Assembly: GCA_965279135.1 (NCBI GenBank) | Contig: OZ257133.1 | Coordinates: forward strand, 2,852,001 to 2,916,000 | Length of the DNA: 64,000 nt | Direction: 5' to 3' | Source of the DNA: Croceimicrobium sp965279135 | Lineage (GTDB): Bacteria; Bacteroidota; Bacteroidia; Flavobacteriales; Schleiferiaceae | Shown here: piece after piece, positions 51,687 through 60,896 of the stretch | Numbering within the stretch: the stretch's first letter is position 1 | Layout of the letters: the number at the start of each line of letters is the position of its first letter | Program-made: the position numbers and the translations under genes | The notes under the pieces: generated by a model | Told to the model about the DNA's origin: nothing | The model's database searches: none | What the model saw: only the letters and a program-made list of their open reading frames with translations

Positions 51687-53075
51687 TTACTGCAGTTTCA
51701 TCTGCAGGTTGAGGTTTAATCCCATAGAATAAGGGATCACCTCGAATGGATATTCCTCGGTGTAGATACTATTGGTGAAATACATCAGGGTAGGCTCAAA
51801 TCCAATATTCATATTCGGACTTAAGTAGTATTGCAGGCCAATCTTTAAGCTACTAGATGCCATGTATTTGCGATAACTACGGTCACTTAGATCAATCTGC
51901 TCAAGGGTACGATAATCAATAGTAGAGCCTTGAGCCTCAAGGAAATAAAGCAGACTAAAGCCAAACTCAAGATTAATGCGGAGGTGATCCGTAGCCCAGG
52001 GCTGATAGCTGATACTAACCGGGAGATTCAAGAAGTGAAAGCTGTTTAAATCACTAAAGGTGATACGCTGCGGATTATCTAATAGGGTATAATTGATGAT
52101 TTCGCCGTTCTGATCAAAGTTCGCATCCCGGAAGTTCAAGAAATCATACTCTGCATTGTAGCTGTTATTGATATACTCAATTCCAGCATTCAGATAGGTA
52201 ATAGGGCCGATGCGACGACTTACCTCCAAACCTAAATTCACGTTTACCCCTGAGCTTTCCGAGTGCTGCATGGCATCTATGAAATCACTGTGTAAGAGGG
52301 CTCTTTTAGTAGGATCGATCTTAAACTCTCGGAAGGCAAAATTGGGATAGAGATTCAAACTGTAGGTCCAGGGGCGCTTCTCCTGTAAAGGACTGATATA
52401 TGGCCCCGCGCTGGGACGGTTCTTTAAAAAATCAGGTGCACGATGGGCGAGATCTGCTTCACTCAAAGTTGATCGTGGACTTTCATAATCAAAGGGTACT
52501 GGCATTTCGCCTGTAACAACTCCATTCTCAATTAAGGCTCCTGGGGTTAAATCCGCGATTTGGGGGGAATATTGTATGGGCTCCAAAACAGGAATATCCC
52601 GTGTTATAACGGGAAGCTCTTCTGAGTTTAAGGCTAATGCTGGTTCAGTTTTGGGTTGATTACGGGGCATCTCTTCAGGCAAGCTCGTTCGTTCCGTAAT
52701 AGAAGCTGTAGAGGCAATGTTATCCGCTACCTGCCGATTTGATTCGGGCTGATGAATAACTGTTAAAGCTTTGGGTGGAGTTTCTTCTGATTGAAAATCA
52801 CCCATTAAAGCTTGATTTGAGTCTTTCTCTGTTAAGCCAATCGCAGAATCCTCTGTATTACCGCGATTCAGAGACCAGTCTCCGCTGATAAAGGTTTGAC
52901 TAAAACCAAGCAGAAGAATCATTCCCACCATGCCGGCGGCCCGCTTCATCTGGCGAATGCGGGTAGCGCGACGCAATTTGCGCTCAAAGTCCATCCAATC
53001 AGGCTGGCTATCACCCTCAAGCATTCCAAGCTTGCGGCGCACAAAATCTTCGATATGTTGTAATCGCTTACTCAC
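51687..53075 (-). CDS. Anti-sigma-like membrane protein with beta-barrel-like C-terminus
   Basis: A 462-residue protein encoded directly after an ECF sigma gene. The cytoplasmic N-terminus (1-43, QHIEDFVRRKLGMLEGDSQP then DWMDFERKL) has the short W/E-rich anti-sigma-like pattern. One membrane helix follows (~45-62, RAAGMVGMILLLGFSQTFI). A ~170-residue low-complexity periplasmic stretch (70-240) comes next. The C-terminal ~230 residues look like a PorT-type outer-membrane beta-barrel (TYLNAGIEYINNSYNAEYDF, INLEFGFSLLYFLEAQG, SLKIGLQYYLSPNMNIGFEP). If real, the protein would link inner and outer membranes. The start codon is GTG at 53075, overlapping the sigma stop. Function in sigma control is inferred. 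Confidence 0.75.
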   Translation of the reverse strand: MSKRLQHIEDFVRRKLGMLEGDSQPDWMDFERKLRRATRIRQMKRAAGMVGMILLLGFSQTFISGDWSLNRGNTEDSAIGLTEKDSNQALMGDFQSEETPPKALTVIHQPESNRQVADNIASTASITERTSLPEEMPRNQPKTEPALALNSEELPVITRDIPVLEPIQYSPQIADLTPGALIENGVVTGEMPVPFDYESPRSTLSEADLAHRAPDFLKNRPSAGPYISPLQEKRPWTYSLNLYPNFAFREFKIDPTKRALLHSDFIDAMQHSESSGVNVNLGLEVSRRIGPITYLNAGIEYINNSYNAEYDFLNFRDANFDQNGEIINYTLLDNPQRITFSDLNSFHFLNLPVSISYQPWATDHLRINLEFGFSLLYFLEAQGSTIDYRTLEQIDLSDRSYRKYMASSSLKIGLQYYLSPNMNIGFEPTLMYFTNSIYTEEYPFEVIPYSMGLNLNLQMKLQ

Positions 53076-53703
53076 CTCTCAGTTTTTTCACCAATAACTT
53101 TTTTGCTTTTGCCAATTGGCTTTTGCTGGTTCCTTCACTTATATCGAGTTCTTCTGCTATTTCACGGTGGCTATATCCATCCAAAACATACATGCTAAAA
53201 ACGGTTCGATAGCCAAGCGGTAGTTCATTTATCTTCTCAAATACCTCTCTTGCACTGATTTCCTGATCGGCATCAACCTCAAAAAACTGGGGATCAGGTT
53301 CGGGAATTTGAATATCCTCTAAGTTCACTTTAATGCCTTTGCGCACCTCTTTGCGAATAGCACTAATGCTATTGTTAATCATAATGCGGGTTATCCAGGT
53401 TTGCAAGGAAGACTGACCTTTGAATTTGCCAATATTCATGAAGACCTTTATAAATCCATCGTGCATTAAATCTCGGGCATGCTCCGAATCCTTGGCATAG
53501 CGTCGGCAGATGTTAAGCATTTTGCCCGAAAACAATTCGTAAACCCGTTTCTGTGCTAGCTTCTCTCCCGCGGCACATGCTAGTACCAGTTCCTGTTCGG
53601 AACTGTTAAGGAGTATTTCTTTAGGTGGCACATAAGCCTCCAAATCCTCCAGCCGCATGATATGGTCGGGTTTAGAGCTCAATGGTGAATCGGGTTCTTT
53701 CAA
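53068..53703 (-). CDS. ECF-type RNA polymerase sigma factor
   Basis: A 211-residue ECF sigma factor. Region 2 (~40-110) has ACAAGEKLAQKRVYELFSGK, YAKDSEHARDLMHDGFIKVF and LQTWITRIMINNSISAIRKE; region 4 (~150-205) has LPLGYRTVFSMYVLDGYSHR and EIAEELDISEGTSKSQLAKA. The start appears to be TTG at 53703 (MKEPDSPLSS); the internal ATG at 53655 (MRLEDLEAYV) is an alternative, as the first 16 residues are not part of a domain. Its 3' end overlaps the putative anti-sigma gene by eight bases. The gene follows secA but runs from its own promoter, with a terminator for secA between them. Confidence 0.92.
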   Translation of the reverse strand: MKEPDSPLSSKPDHIMRLEDLEAYVPPKEILLNSSEQELVLACAAGEKLAQKRVYELFSGKMLNICRRYAKDSEHARDLMHDGFIKVFMNIGKFKGQSSLQTWITRIMINNSISAIRKEVRKGIKVNLEDIQIPEPDPQFFEVDADQEISAREVFEKINELPLGYRTVFSMYVLDGYSHREIAEELDISEGTSKSQLAKAKKLLVKKLRGE

Positions 53704-53745
53704 TTATTAGACACAGAGTAAAACGAAGCGTTGTCTAATTTAACC

Positions 53746-53780
53746 AAAAAAAAGAGGCTTTCCCTAAGAAAAACCTCTTT
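53746..53780 (-). terminator. Rho-independent terminator of secA
   Basis: On the minus strand AAAGAGG (53780-53774) pairs with CCTCTTT (53757-53751), with an inner CTT/AAG pair and a bulge, followed by eight T residues. It lies just after the secA stop codon. Confidence 0.8.
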
Positions 53781-53806
53781 AATGTCTCATAATCTGGTCT
53801 TTAGAT

Positions 53807-56800
53807 TCAGGAATCTATTACGATCCACTGTCCACCAGCTACTAAAGGCTCGGCCTTTTTGAATTTCAACTCCTGCTTTTCGCCGGTACTAAGGTTCTGA
53901 ACTGTAACTAATTCGTTACGCCCATACTTCTTTTCGGCCACCACGGGTTGGCGCTTAGGGCGAGGCCTTTCGGCTGATGGCTGCCCGTCTGCCGAAGGAT
54001 GCGAAGTTTGCATATTATCATAGGCACTTCTCTTTGGAGCCTGGGCCTGTTGAACCTGTCCGGTATCCTGGCTCGGTAGCTGGCCTTTGAAAAGGAAAGA
54101 GGCTACATCACGATTCAACCCATCCACCATCGATTTAAAAAGTTCAAAGGCTTCAAACTTGTAAATCAATAAAGGATCCTTCTGCTCGTATTGAGCGGTA
54201 CCCACACTCTGGCGCAAATCATCCATGTCCCGAAGGTGTTCCTTCCACTTATCGTCGATCATGGCCAGACTAATGGATTTCTCAAAATCACGAATCAACT
54301 GTCTGCCTTCAGTTTGTACTCCTTTTTCAAGATTACTGATGATAATCATTTGGCGAGCACCATCGGTAAATGGAATTTGGATGTTCTTGTATTGCTCCCC
54401 TTGATTCTTATAGACATTGCTAATAACGGGCAGGGCCATTTGCGCAATTCGCTCATTCTTGGAGCTATAAGCATTCACTACATCTTCATGAATTCTCTCC
54501 ACCAATTCATTTGCCGGGGTCTTTTCAAATTCCTGCTGATCCACCGGTGCTTCCATGCTGAAGATGCGCAGCATTTCAAGACTAAAGCCTTCGTAATCCT
54601 TAACCTCCTGGGTTTCTCCCACCAGGTTTTCCACCGTTTCGTAGAACATGTTGGCAATATCCACCTGCATGCGCTCCCCATATAAAGCGTGCCTGCGTCG
54701 ACGATAAATCACCTCTCTCTGAGAGTTCATTACATCATCATACTCAAGCAGGCGCTTACGAATTCCAAAGTTGTTCTCCTCTACTTTTTTCTGAGCTCTT
54801 TCGATACTCTTGGTCACCATGCTGTGTTGGATGACCTCTCCTTCTTCAAGGCCCATGCGGTCCATAATTTTGGCCACCCGCTCCGAATTGAAAAGGCGCA
54901 TCAAATCGTCTTCAAGCGAAACAAAAAACTGAGAGCTTCCCGGGTCTCCTTGTCGACCAGCCCTACCCCTAAGCTGACGATCCACACGTCTGGAATCATG
55001 TCTTTCGGAGCCAATAATAGCTAAACCGCCGGCTGCTTTAGACTCATCGGTAAGCTTGATATCCGTACCACGACCCGCCATATTTGTGGCTATGGTTACG
55101 CGACCTGGCTGACCGGCCTCAGCTACAATTTCCGATTCTCGCTGATGCAGCTTCGCGTTCAAAACATTGTGAGGAATCTTACGAATCTTCAAGGCACGGC
55201 TTAATACTTCCGATATCTCCACATTCGTCGTACCCACCAGCACGGGACGTCCAGCCTCTACCAATTGCGTAACCTCTTCAATAATAGCATTGAACTTCTC
55301 TCGCTTGGTGCGATAAACCAAATCCTCACGGTCATCGCGAATGATTGGCTTATTCGTAGGGATTACCGTTACCTCTAACTTGTAAATATCCCAAAGCTCT
55401 TCCGCCTCCGTCTCTGCGGTACCGGTCATACCACTCAGCTTATTATACATACGGAAGTAGTTCTGCAGCGTAACCGTTGCATATGTCTGGGTAGCCGCTT
55501 CAATCTTTACATTTTCCTTAGCCTCAATAGCCTGGTGCAAACCGTCTGAATAGCGCCTTCCGTCCATAATCCGACCGGTTTGCTCATCAACGATTTTCAC
55601 CTTATTGTCCATAACCACATACTCATTGTCCTTCTCGAAAAGGGTATAAGCCTTTAGCAATTGATTCATGGTATGGATACGCTCACTCTTCACCGAATAA
55701 TCGCGCATGATTTCCTCTTTGCGCTTTTTGCGATTATCATCGCTAAGATCTTCGTTCTCCAGAGCAGAGAGCTGGGTGGAAATATCTTCGAGAATAAAAA
55801 AGTTCTTCTCAGTATCACCAGAGATCAACTCAATACCACGGTCGGTAAGGTCAATTTGGTTGTTCTTCTCATCAATGGTGAAATACAATTCATCATCCAC
55901 CAAATGCATGTTCTTATTCTGCTCTTGCATGTAGAAATTCTCGGTCTTCTGCAAAAGCGTTTTCATTCCTTCTTCACTCAGGAATTTGATCAGAGTTTTG
56001 TTCTTAGGCATCCCCCGGTGCACCCGAAGCAGCTTTTTAGAGCCTTCTTCTTTATCCTCCTTATTACCAGAAGCGATTAGGGCACGAGCCTCCTTTAGTT
56101 CACGGGTTGCAAGGGTCTTTTGGGCCGTTACAAGTTTAACCACATGAGGCTTTAGCTGATTAAACTCCTGACGATCGCCCTGAGCAGTTGGTCCGGAAAT
56201 AATTAAGGGTGTCCGGGCTTCATCAATCAAAACCGAGTCAACCTCATCCACAATCGCGAAGTTGTGTTCCCTTTGCACTAAATCATCCGGGCTAACGGCC
56301 ATATTATCGCGCAGGTAATCGAAACCAAATTCGTTATTTGTCCCATAGGTAATGTCTGCGCGATAGGCCTTACGACGTTCTTCAGAATTAGGGCGGTGCA
56401 GATCGATACAATCCACGGAAAGTCCATGAAACTGATAAAGTGGTCCCATCCACTGAGCATCACGACGGGCCAGATAATCATTTACCGTAACCACATGCAC
56501 TCCGCGTTTTGGTAGGGCATTCAGGTATACGGGAAGGGTAGAAACTAAGGTCTTTCCCTCACCGGTGGCCATTTCCGCAATAGATCCTTTATGAAGCACC
56601 GAACCCCCAATGAGCTGCACATCATAGTGCAACATCTCCCAAACGATATCGGCTCCTGCTGCAGTCCAGGTGTTCGACCAAATGGCCTTATCTCCTTCAA
56701 TGCGAAGTCCATCGTGCTTTGCCGCCAATTCGCGATCCATCTCGGTAGCCTCAACTACCAGCTCACCATTCTCTTTCCAGCGACGTGCGGTTTCCTTTAC

Positions 56801-57139
56801 TACCGCGAATGCTTCCGACTGAATCTCCTCAAGTACCGATTCTACCTTCTCCTTGATCTCTGTTTTTAGCTGATCAATGCGCTCGTAATGCTGCTCTTTT
56901 ACTTCAACCTCTTGTTCAGTCTCAATAGCAGACTGCAATTCGGCAATTTCATTGTTCTCAGCCTCAATAGCGCTTTGAATGCGATCTTGAAATGATTTGG
57001 TCTTTGCTCTAAGTTCATCATCACTTAATCCATTGAGCTTCGCATATTCCGTATTAACCCGCTCTGCTACAGGGAGCAAGGCTTTCATATCGCGATCGCT
57101 TTTAGAGCCGAATATTTTTGTGAGAACGTTTCCGAACAT
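53807..57139 (-). CDS. secA: Preprotein translocase ATPase SecA
   Basis: A 1110-residue SecA, the ATPase that drives protein export through SecYEG. The N-terminal nucleotide-binding domain shows MATGEGKTLVSTLPVYLNAL (Walker A) and VDEVDSVLIDEARTPLIIS (DEAD-type Walker B); the second domain shows TNMAGRGTDIKL and LRGRAGRQGDPGSSQFFVSL. It is about 200 residues longer than E. coli SecA, with the insertion in the NBD1 region (~330-440) and the linker helices, as is usual in Bacteroidota. The C-terminal zinc-binding CxCx8CH/C tail is absent; the chain ends in KAEPLVAGGQWIVIDS. It is monocistronic, with a TAAATTTG -7-like box upstream and a terminator downstream. Confidence 0.96.
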   Translation of the reverse strand: MFGNVLTKIFGSKSDRDMKALLPVAERVNTEYAKLNGLSDDELRAKTKSFQDRIQSAIEAENNEIAELQSAIETEQEVEVKEQHYERIDQLKTEIKEKVESVLEEIQSEAFAVVKETARRWKENGELVVEATEMDRELAAKHDGLRIEGDKAIWSNTWTAAGADIVWEMLHYDVQLIGGSVLHKGSIAEMATGEGKTLVSTLPVYLNALPKRGVHVVTVNDYLARRDAQWMGPLYQFHGLSVDCIDLHRPNSEERRKAYRADITYGTNNEFGFDYLRDNMAVSPDDLVQREHNFAIVDEVDSVLIDEARTPLIISGPTAQGDRQEFNQLKPHVVKLVTAQKTLATRELKEARALIASGNKEDKEEGSKKLLRVHRGMPKNKTLIKFLSEEGMKTLLQKTENFYMQEQNKNMHLVDDELYFTIDEKNNQIDLTDRGIELISGDTEKNFFILEDISTQLSALENEDLSDDNRKKRKEEIMRDYSVKSERIHTMNQLLKAYTLFEKDNEYVVMDNKVKIVDEQTGRIMDGRRYSDGLHQAIEAKENVKIEAATQTYATVTLQNYFRMYNKLSGMTGTAETEAEELWDIYKLEVTVIPTNKPIIRDDREDLVYRTKREKFNAIIEEVTQLVEAGRPVLVGTTNVEISEVLSRALKIRKIPHNVLNAKLHQRESEIVAEAGQPGRVTIATNMAGRGTDIKLTDESKAAGGLAIIGSERHDSRRVDRQLRGRAGRQGDPGSSQFFVSLEDDLMRLFNSERVAKIMDRMGLEEGEVIQHSMVTKSIERAQKKVEENNFGIRKRLLEYDDVMNSQREVIYRRRRHALYGERMQVDIANMFYETVENLVGETQEVKDYEGFSLEMLRIFSMEAPVDQQEFEKTPANELVERIHEDVVNAYSSKNERIAQMALPVISNVYKNQGEQYKNIQIPFTDGARQMIIISNLEKGVQTEGRQLIRDFEKSISLAMIDDKWKEHLRDMDDLRQSVGTAQYEQKDPLLIYKFEAFELFKSMVDGLNRDVASFLFKGQLPSQDTGQVQQAQAPKRSAYDNMQTSHPSADGQPSAERPRPKRQPVVAEKKYGRNELVTVQNLSTGEKQELKFKKAEPLVAGGQWIVIDS

Positions 57140-57171
57140 TTATCTCGATTTTAAAATCCTTCGAAGGAGGG

Positions 57172-57179
57172 CAAATTTA
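57172..57179 (-). promoter_or_regulatory. -7 promoter box upstream of secA
   Basis: Read on the minus strand this is TAAATTTG, an exact TAnnTTTG match, 32 bases before the secA ATG. A clean -33 TTG is not apparent. Confidence 0.35.
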
Positions 57180-57278
57180 TTAAAAGGGTGGGGCTGCACC
57201 TTAGCGATTTAAGCCTTTTCCTGTTTTTTCCCTGCCAGCCGAGGAATATTTGTAAATTGACTACGAAAAATCCCACTC

Positions 57279-58394
57279 ATGAAAAACACTCAACTCGTTT
57301 TAGGTCAAGGTGAAGCTGCGGATTTAGATCAAATCAACTTCCAACCAGACCTCATTCTACTTTTTGGTGGCAAAGGCATCCTAGTCAATAGCGACCACGT
57401 TCAAGAAATACGCCGTAAATTCCCTCAGGCCATAATGGCAGGCTGCAGTACTGCAGGTGAAATCTCAGGGATCTCCGTTAAGGACGAATCGATATCGGCA
57501 AATTTCCTGGCTTTTGATAATAGCCATGTAACTTATCAGGAAATCGACATTGACAATCCTGATGACAGCGCGGATATTGGCGCTCAATTGGCGAAAAGTT
57601 TTGACCCTGAAGGCCTGAAACACATCTTCGTTTTATCTGATGGCCTCAATGTAAATGGCAGCAAACTCGTACAAGGCATGCGCGAGGCCAAACCTGAAGG
57701 CGCCTCTCTAACAGGAGGTTTAGCTGGCGATGGACCTCATTTCGAGCAAACTTTACTGGTAGATAATCAAGGTAACATTAAGGATCATGTTATTATCGCC
57801 CTTGGCTTCTATGGTAACCTGCAGGTGAGTTATGCCTCTATGGGCGGATGGGACTCATTCGGTATTGAAAGGTTAGTGACTAAAAGTCACAATAACATCC
57901 TCTACGAACTGGATGGTCAACCTGCTTTGGAGCTTTACAAGAGCTTTTTAGGGGATGAAGCTGCGAACCTACCTGCATCAGGCTTGTTGTTTCCCCTTAG
58001 TATGCGTTATTCAGAAGACCGCAGTCCTTTAGTGCGAACCATTTTAGGCATTAGCGAAGCCGATCAAAGTTTAACATTTGCCGGAGACATACCCGAAGGG
58101 TCCTATATCCGCTTAATGAAGGCCAATGTGAACAGACTGATTGATGGCGCAGAAGAAGCTGCCGAACAGGCTAGTCAAAACAAAAATGAGTTTGCCGTAT
58201 GCATTAGCTGTGTTGGAAGGAAGTTAGTGCTCCGGCAAATAGTGGAAGAAGAAGTAGAAGCGGTGCAGGACCACCTTGGTAGTGATTGCCAGATTACTGG
58301 TTTTTATTCCTATGGTGAGATAGCACCGTTTAGAGAAGGGGTGGAATGTGAATTACACAACCAAACCATGACTATTACAAGTTTCTCAGAATAA
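57279..58394 (+). CDS. FIST-domain sensor protein
   Basis: A 371-residue soluble protein with FIST_N (~25-215) and FIST_C (~220-365) domains. FIST_N shows PQAIMAGCSTAGEISGISVK and PEGASLTGGLAGDGPHFEQT, the usual C-S-T-x-G-x-I and G-G-x-A-x-D motifs. FIST_C shows YELDGQPALELYKSFLGDEA and IIDG-like end sequence ITGFYSYGEIAPFREGVECE. FIST domains are thought to bind small ligands such as amino acids and to feed signalling proteins. The next gene, a hybrid histidine kinase, starts with TTG immediately after its stop codon, so the two are very likely translated together as a sensor-kinase pair. The ligand is unknown. Confidence 0.9.
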   Translation: MKNTQLVLGQGEAADLDQINFQPDLILLFGGKGILVNSDHVQEIRRKFPQAIMAGCSTAGEISGISVKDESISANFLAFDNSHVTYQEIDIDNPDDSADIGAQLAKSFDPEGLKHIFVLSDGLNVNGSKLVQGMREAKPEGASLTGGLAGDGPHFEQTLLVDNQGNIKDHVIIALGFYGNLQVSYASMGGWDSFGIERLVTKSHNNILYELDGQPALELYKSFLGDEAANLPASGLLFPLSMRYSEDRSPLVRTILGISEADQSLTFAGDIPEGSYIRLMKANVNRLIDGAEEAAEQASQNKNEFAVCISCVGRKLVLRQIVEEEVEAVQDHLGSDCQITGFYSYGEIAPFREGVECELHNQTMTITSFSE

Positions 58395-60560
58395 TTGAAG
58401 AACAACAACCGACATAGGCTGCTCAGAAGGCAGATTCGCAAGTACCTTGACCAAGGAATTGAAATTCCAGAGGCCTTTTTAGAATCGATAGATCAGGCTT
58501 ACCACGATTTCGATCGTGATTTGCGGCAAGCGGAAAACATCCTGGAACTAAGTTCCAAGGAGCTTTTTGTGGCCAACAAGGAACTTAAGAAGAAAGCAGA
58601 AACTAAAGCGGCTGAGGCAGACGCACTAAGCGAGCGGCTTTCGCGCATTGTAAACAATGTGCAAGAGGTTATTTTTCAAACCGATGTTAATGGCTGTTGG
58701 ACTTTCCTCAATGAAGCATGGGAAAGAATCACGGGTTACTCTGTAGAAGAAAGCCTGGGTACCAGTTTTACGACCATGGTTTATCCTGATGATAAGGAAA
58801 CCAGTATGTACCATCTTTCCGAATTGGTAAATGGCACGGAAACTACCAGCCGATATAATTTACGTTACATCACCAGGTCTGGCGAAGTGCGCTGGACCGA
58901 AGCCATTGTAACCTTAGATGTAGATGCTGAGGGTCGACTATTAGGAGCTTCCGGAACCCTTACCGATATTAATGCCCGGTATGTTGCCGAAGAAAAACTA
59001 CGGCAGGCAAGTAACAACCTAAACCAGGCACAAACCTTAACTCGATTGGGTTCCTTTGAACATCCTCTAGGGGCTTTAGGCAATTCATATTGGTCGGCTC
59101 AAATGTTCAAGCTCCTCAACCAACCGGGAAGAAATGAGCCTAAGCTTGATGACCTAGTGCAAGCCGTGGATGAGCCTTTTCGTAAACGACTGAAAGAGTC
59201 TATTCACGCCCTTACCGAATACGGTCGGGAAATAGCCATGGAGGCGCCGGTGAACGGACAAACAGCCTGGATGATGGTTAGGGCTGAAAAGCAAAAAGGA
59301 CGCCTTAATAAGGGTGATGTAATAACCGGAACTCTAATGGATATTACGGAGCGTAAAAACTTCGAGAAGGAATTAGTTGCGTCTAAGCTACTTGCTGAAC
59401 AAGCCTTAGCCGCAAAGTCTGAGTTTCTTTCCAATATGAGCCATGAAATTCGCACCCCTATGAATGCGATTGTGGGTCTTACTGAGATATTACTGCGTGA
59501 AGAGGGCGACCTTAGTCCACAGGCCAGGAGAAATCTGGAACTGGTGGAATACTCTGCAGATAACCTGTTGGTAATTATCAATGATATTCTGGACTATTCT
59601 AAAATTGAAGCCAATAAAATCGAATTGGAAAACATTCCATTCGATCTGCAAAAAATGTTGCAAAAGCTTCTGGATACCTGGAGGTTAAAAGCTCAGGGAA
59701 AGAATCTGGAATTGAAACTGGAGTGGGATGAAAAGCTACCTGATCAGTTATTGGGAGATCCCTATCGCCTGAATCAAATTCTCCTCAACCTCATAAGCAA
59801 TGCTCTAAAGTTCACTCAGGAAGGATTTGTATCCATCATTGTAAAACTTCGTTCCGTGAAGAACGAGCGCTATGATATTCTATTTGAGGTAAAAGACACC
59901 GGTATAGGTATACCAAAAGGGAAACTAAAGAGCATATTTGAAAGCTTTACGCAGGCTTATACCGATACCACAAGAAACTTTGGCGGAACTGGTTTAGGTC
60001 TGGCCATTTCGAAACGGCTGGTCGAACTGCAAAGCGGTGAGATTTGGGCAGATAGCGAAATATCTAAAGGAAGCAGTTTCTTTTTTAATGTGGTGTTGGG
60101 AGAAAGTGCGGAAAAAGCTCAGGATGATCCTGAACTGGAAGCCGATTTAAGCAATAACCTCAATGGTATAGACATCCTGGTTGCAGAGGACAATAAGATC
60201 AACCAAATGCTCATAAAGCAGGTGTGCAAGAACTGGAATGCCACGATTGAAATAGCGGATAATGGACGGATCGCCGTTGAGAAAAGTGAAGCTCGCCCTT
60301 ATGATGTTATCCTGATGGACCTGCAAATGCCGGAACTAAATGGCTTTGAAGCGGTAAAGGCAATCCGCGATAATGAGAAAAATGAGAACCATAAAACACC
60401 CATTCTTGCGCTAACCGCTGATGCCATGCCAGAAACTAAGTCTTATGTGAAGCGGAACGGGTTTACGGGTTATATCACAAAACCCTTTAAAAGCGAAGAA
60501 TTGCTCAATGAAATTACCCGCTGCATGGAGAGTAAAGGAAAATCGAATATTCAAGCATAA
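58395..60560 (+). CDS. PAS-containing hybrid histidine kinase
   Basis: A 721-residue soluble hybrid kinase with no membrane helix. The N-terminus (1-80) is a helical coiled-coil segment (RRQIRKYLDQGIEIPEAFLE). PAS domains lie at ~85-200 (EVIFQTDVNGCWTFLNEAWE) and ~205-325 (second, weaker). The HisKA domain (~345-410) has SNMSHEIRTPMNAIVGLTEI with the phosphorylated His; HATPase (~450-570) has LLNLISNALKFT, DTGIGIP and GTGLGLAISKRL. A receiver domain (~590-710) has VILMDLQMPELNGFEAVKAI (Asp acceptor) and GYITKPFKSEELL. No separate response regulator or DNA-binding gene follows. The start codon is TTG at 58395, directly after the FIST stop (TAATTG), so input from FIST is likely. Confidence 0.93.
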   Translation: MKNNNRHRLLRRQIRKYLDQGIEIPEAFLESIDQAYHDFDRDLRQAENILELSSKELFVANKELKKKAETKAAEADALSERLSRIVNNVQEVIFQTDVNGCWTFLNEAWERITGYSVEESLGTSFTTMVYPDDKETSMYHLSELVNGTETTSRYNLRYITRSGEVRWTEAIVTLDVDAEGRLLGASGTLTDINARYVAEEKLRQASNNLNQAQTLTRLGSFEHPLGALGNSYWSAQMFKLLNQPGRNEPKLDDLVQAVDEPFRKRLKESIHALTEYGREIAMEAPVNGQTAWMMVRAEKQKGRLNKGDVITGTLMDITERKNFEKELVASKLLAEQALAAKSEFLSNMSHEIRTPMNAIVGLTEILLREEGDLSPQARRNLELVEYSADNLLVIINDILDYSKIEANKIELENIPFDLQKMLQKLLDTWRLKAQGKNLELKLEWDEKLPDQLLGDPYRLNQILLNLISNALKFTQEGFVSIIVKLRSVKNERYDILFEVKDTGIGIPKGKLKSIFESFTQAYTDTTRNFGGTGLGLAISKRLVELQSGEIWADSEISKGSSFFFNVVLGESAEKAQDDPELEADLSNNLNGIDILVAEDNKINQMLIKQVCKNWNATIEIADNGRIAVEKSEARPYDVILMDLQMPELNGFEAVKAIRDNEKNENHKTPILALTADAMPETKSYVKRNGFTGYITKPFKSEELLNEITRCMESKGKSNIQA

Positions 60561-60591
60561 AAAAAGCCCTGACGAAATCAGGGCTTTTTTA
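60561..60591. terminator. Bidirectional terminator after the hybrid kinase
   Basis: AAAAAGCCCTGA (60561-60572) pairs with TCAGGGCTTTTTT (60578-60590) across a 5-base loop. It also ends the convergent DUF2795 gene on the minus strand. Confidence 0.93.
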
Positions 60592-60607
60592 TGTTTTATC
60601 CAATGAT

Positions 60608-60832
60608 TTAGTATTCATCTTCATTCCAGAGGAAGTCCTCCTCGGAGGGGTAATCGGGCCATATGTCTTCAATGGACTCGTACACTTCTTCTTCCTCTTC
60701 CTCCATGGCTTGTAGGTTCTCAACCACTTCCAAAGGAGCACCGGTTCTGATTGAATAATCAATCAGTTCGTCTTTTGTAGCAGGCCATGGAGCGTCGCTC
60801 AAATAGCTTGCAAGTTCTAAGGTCCAGTACAT
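60608..60832 (-). CDS. DUF2795 domain protein with acidic tail
   Basis: A 74-residue protein of the DUF2795 family, a small domain widespread in Bacteroidota and other bacteria. The N-terminal MYWTLELASYLSDAPWPATK and DELIDYSIRTGAPLEVVENL hold the family's helix-rich core. The remaining ~30 residues are a strongly acidic tail (EEEEEEVYESIEDIWPD and DEDEY-like end). Function is unknown; an acidic partner-binding role is only a guess. It has its own well-formed promoter (see 60867-60896) and lies between a shared terminator and the adenosyltransferase gene. Confidence 0.9.
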   Translation of the reverse strand: MYWTLELASYLSDAPWPATKDELIDYSIRTGAPLEVVENLQAMEEEEEEVYESIEDIWPDYPSEEDFLWNEDEY

Positions 60833-60866
60833 ATGCTTTAAAAAAAGTGTTAGATCAAAATTTTTG

Positions 60867-60896
60867 CAAAAATAAATTTTTAATGCACCTGTGCAA
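60867..60896 (-). promoter_or_regulatory. Full Bacteroidota-type promoter for the DUF2795 gene
   Basis: On the minus strand TTG (60896-60894) and TATTTTTG (60874-60867) are separated by 19 bases, matching the TTG-N19-TAnnTTTG layout of Bacteroidota primary-sigma promoters. The -7 box lies 34 bases before the ATG at 60832. The -33 TTG falls inside an inverted repeat (60882-60903). Confidence 0.65.

Noticed and set aside
53807..57139. Several reading frames opposite secA (e.g. 54191-54685, 55661-56080)
   Set aside because: They lie fully inside a strongly conserved secA frame, have no family features and look like shadow frames.
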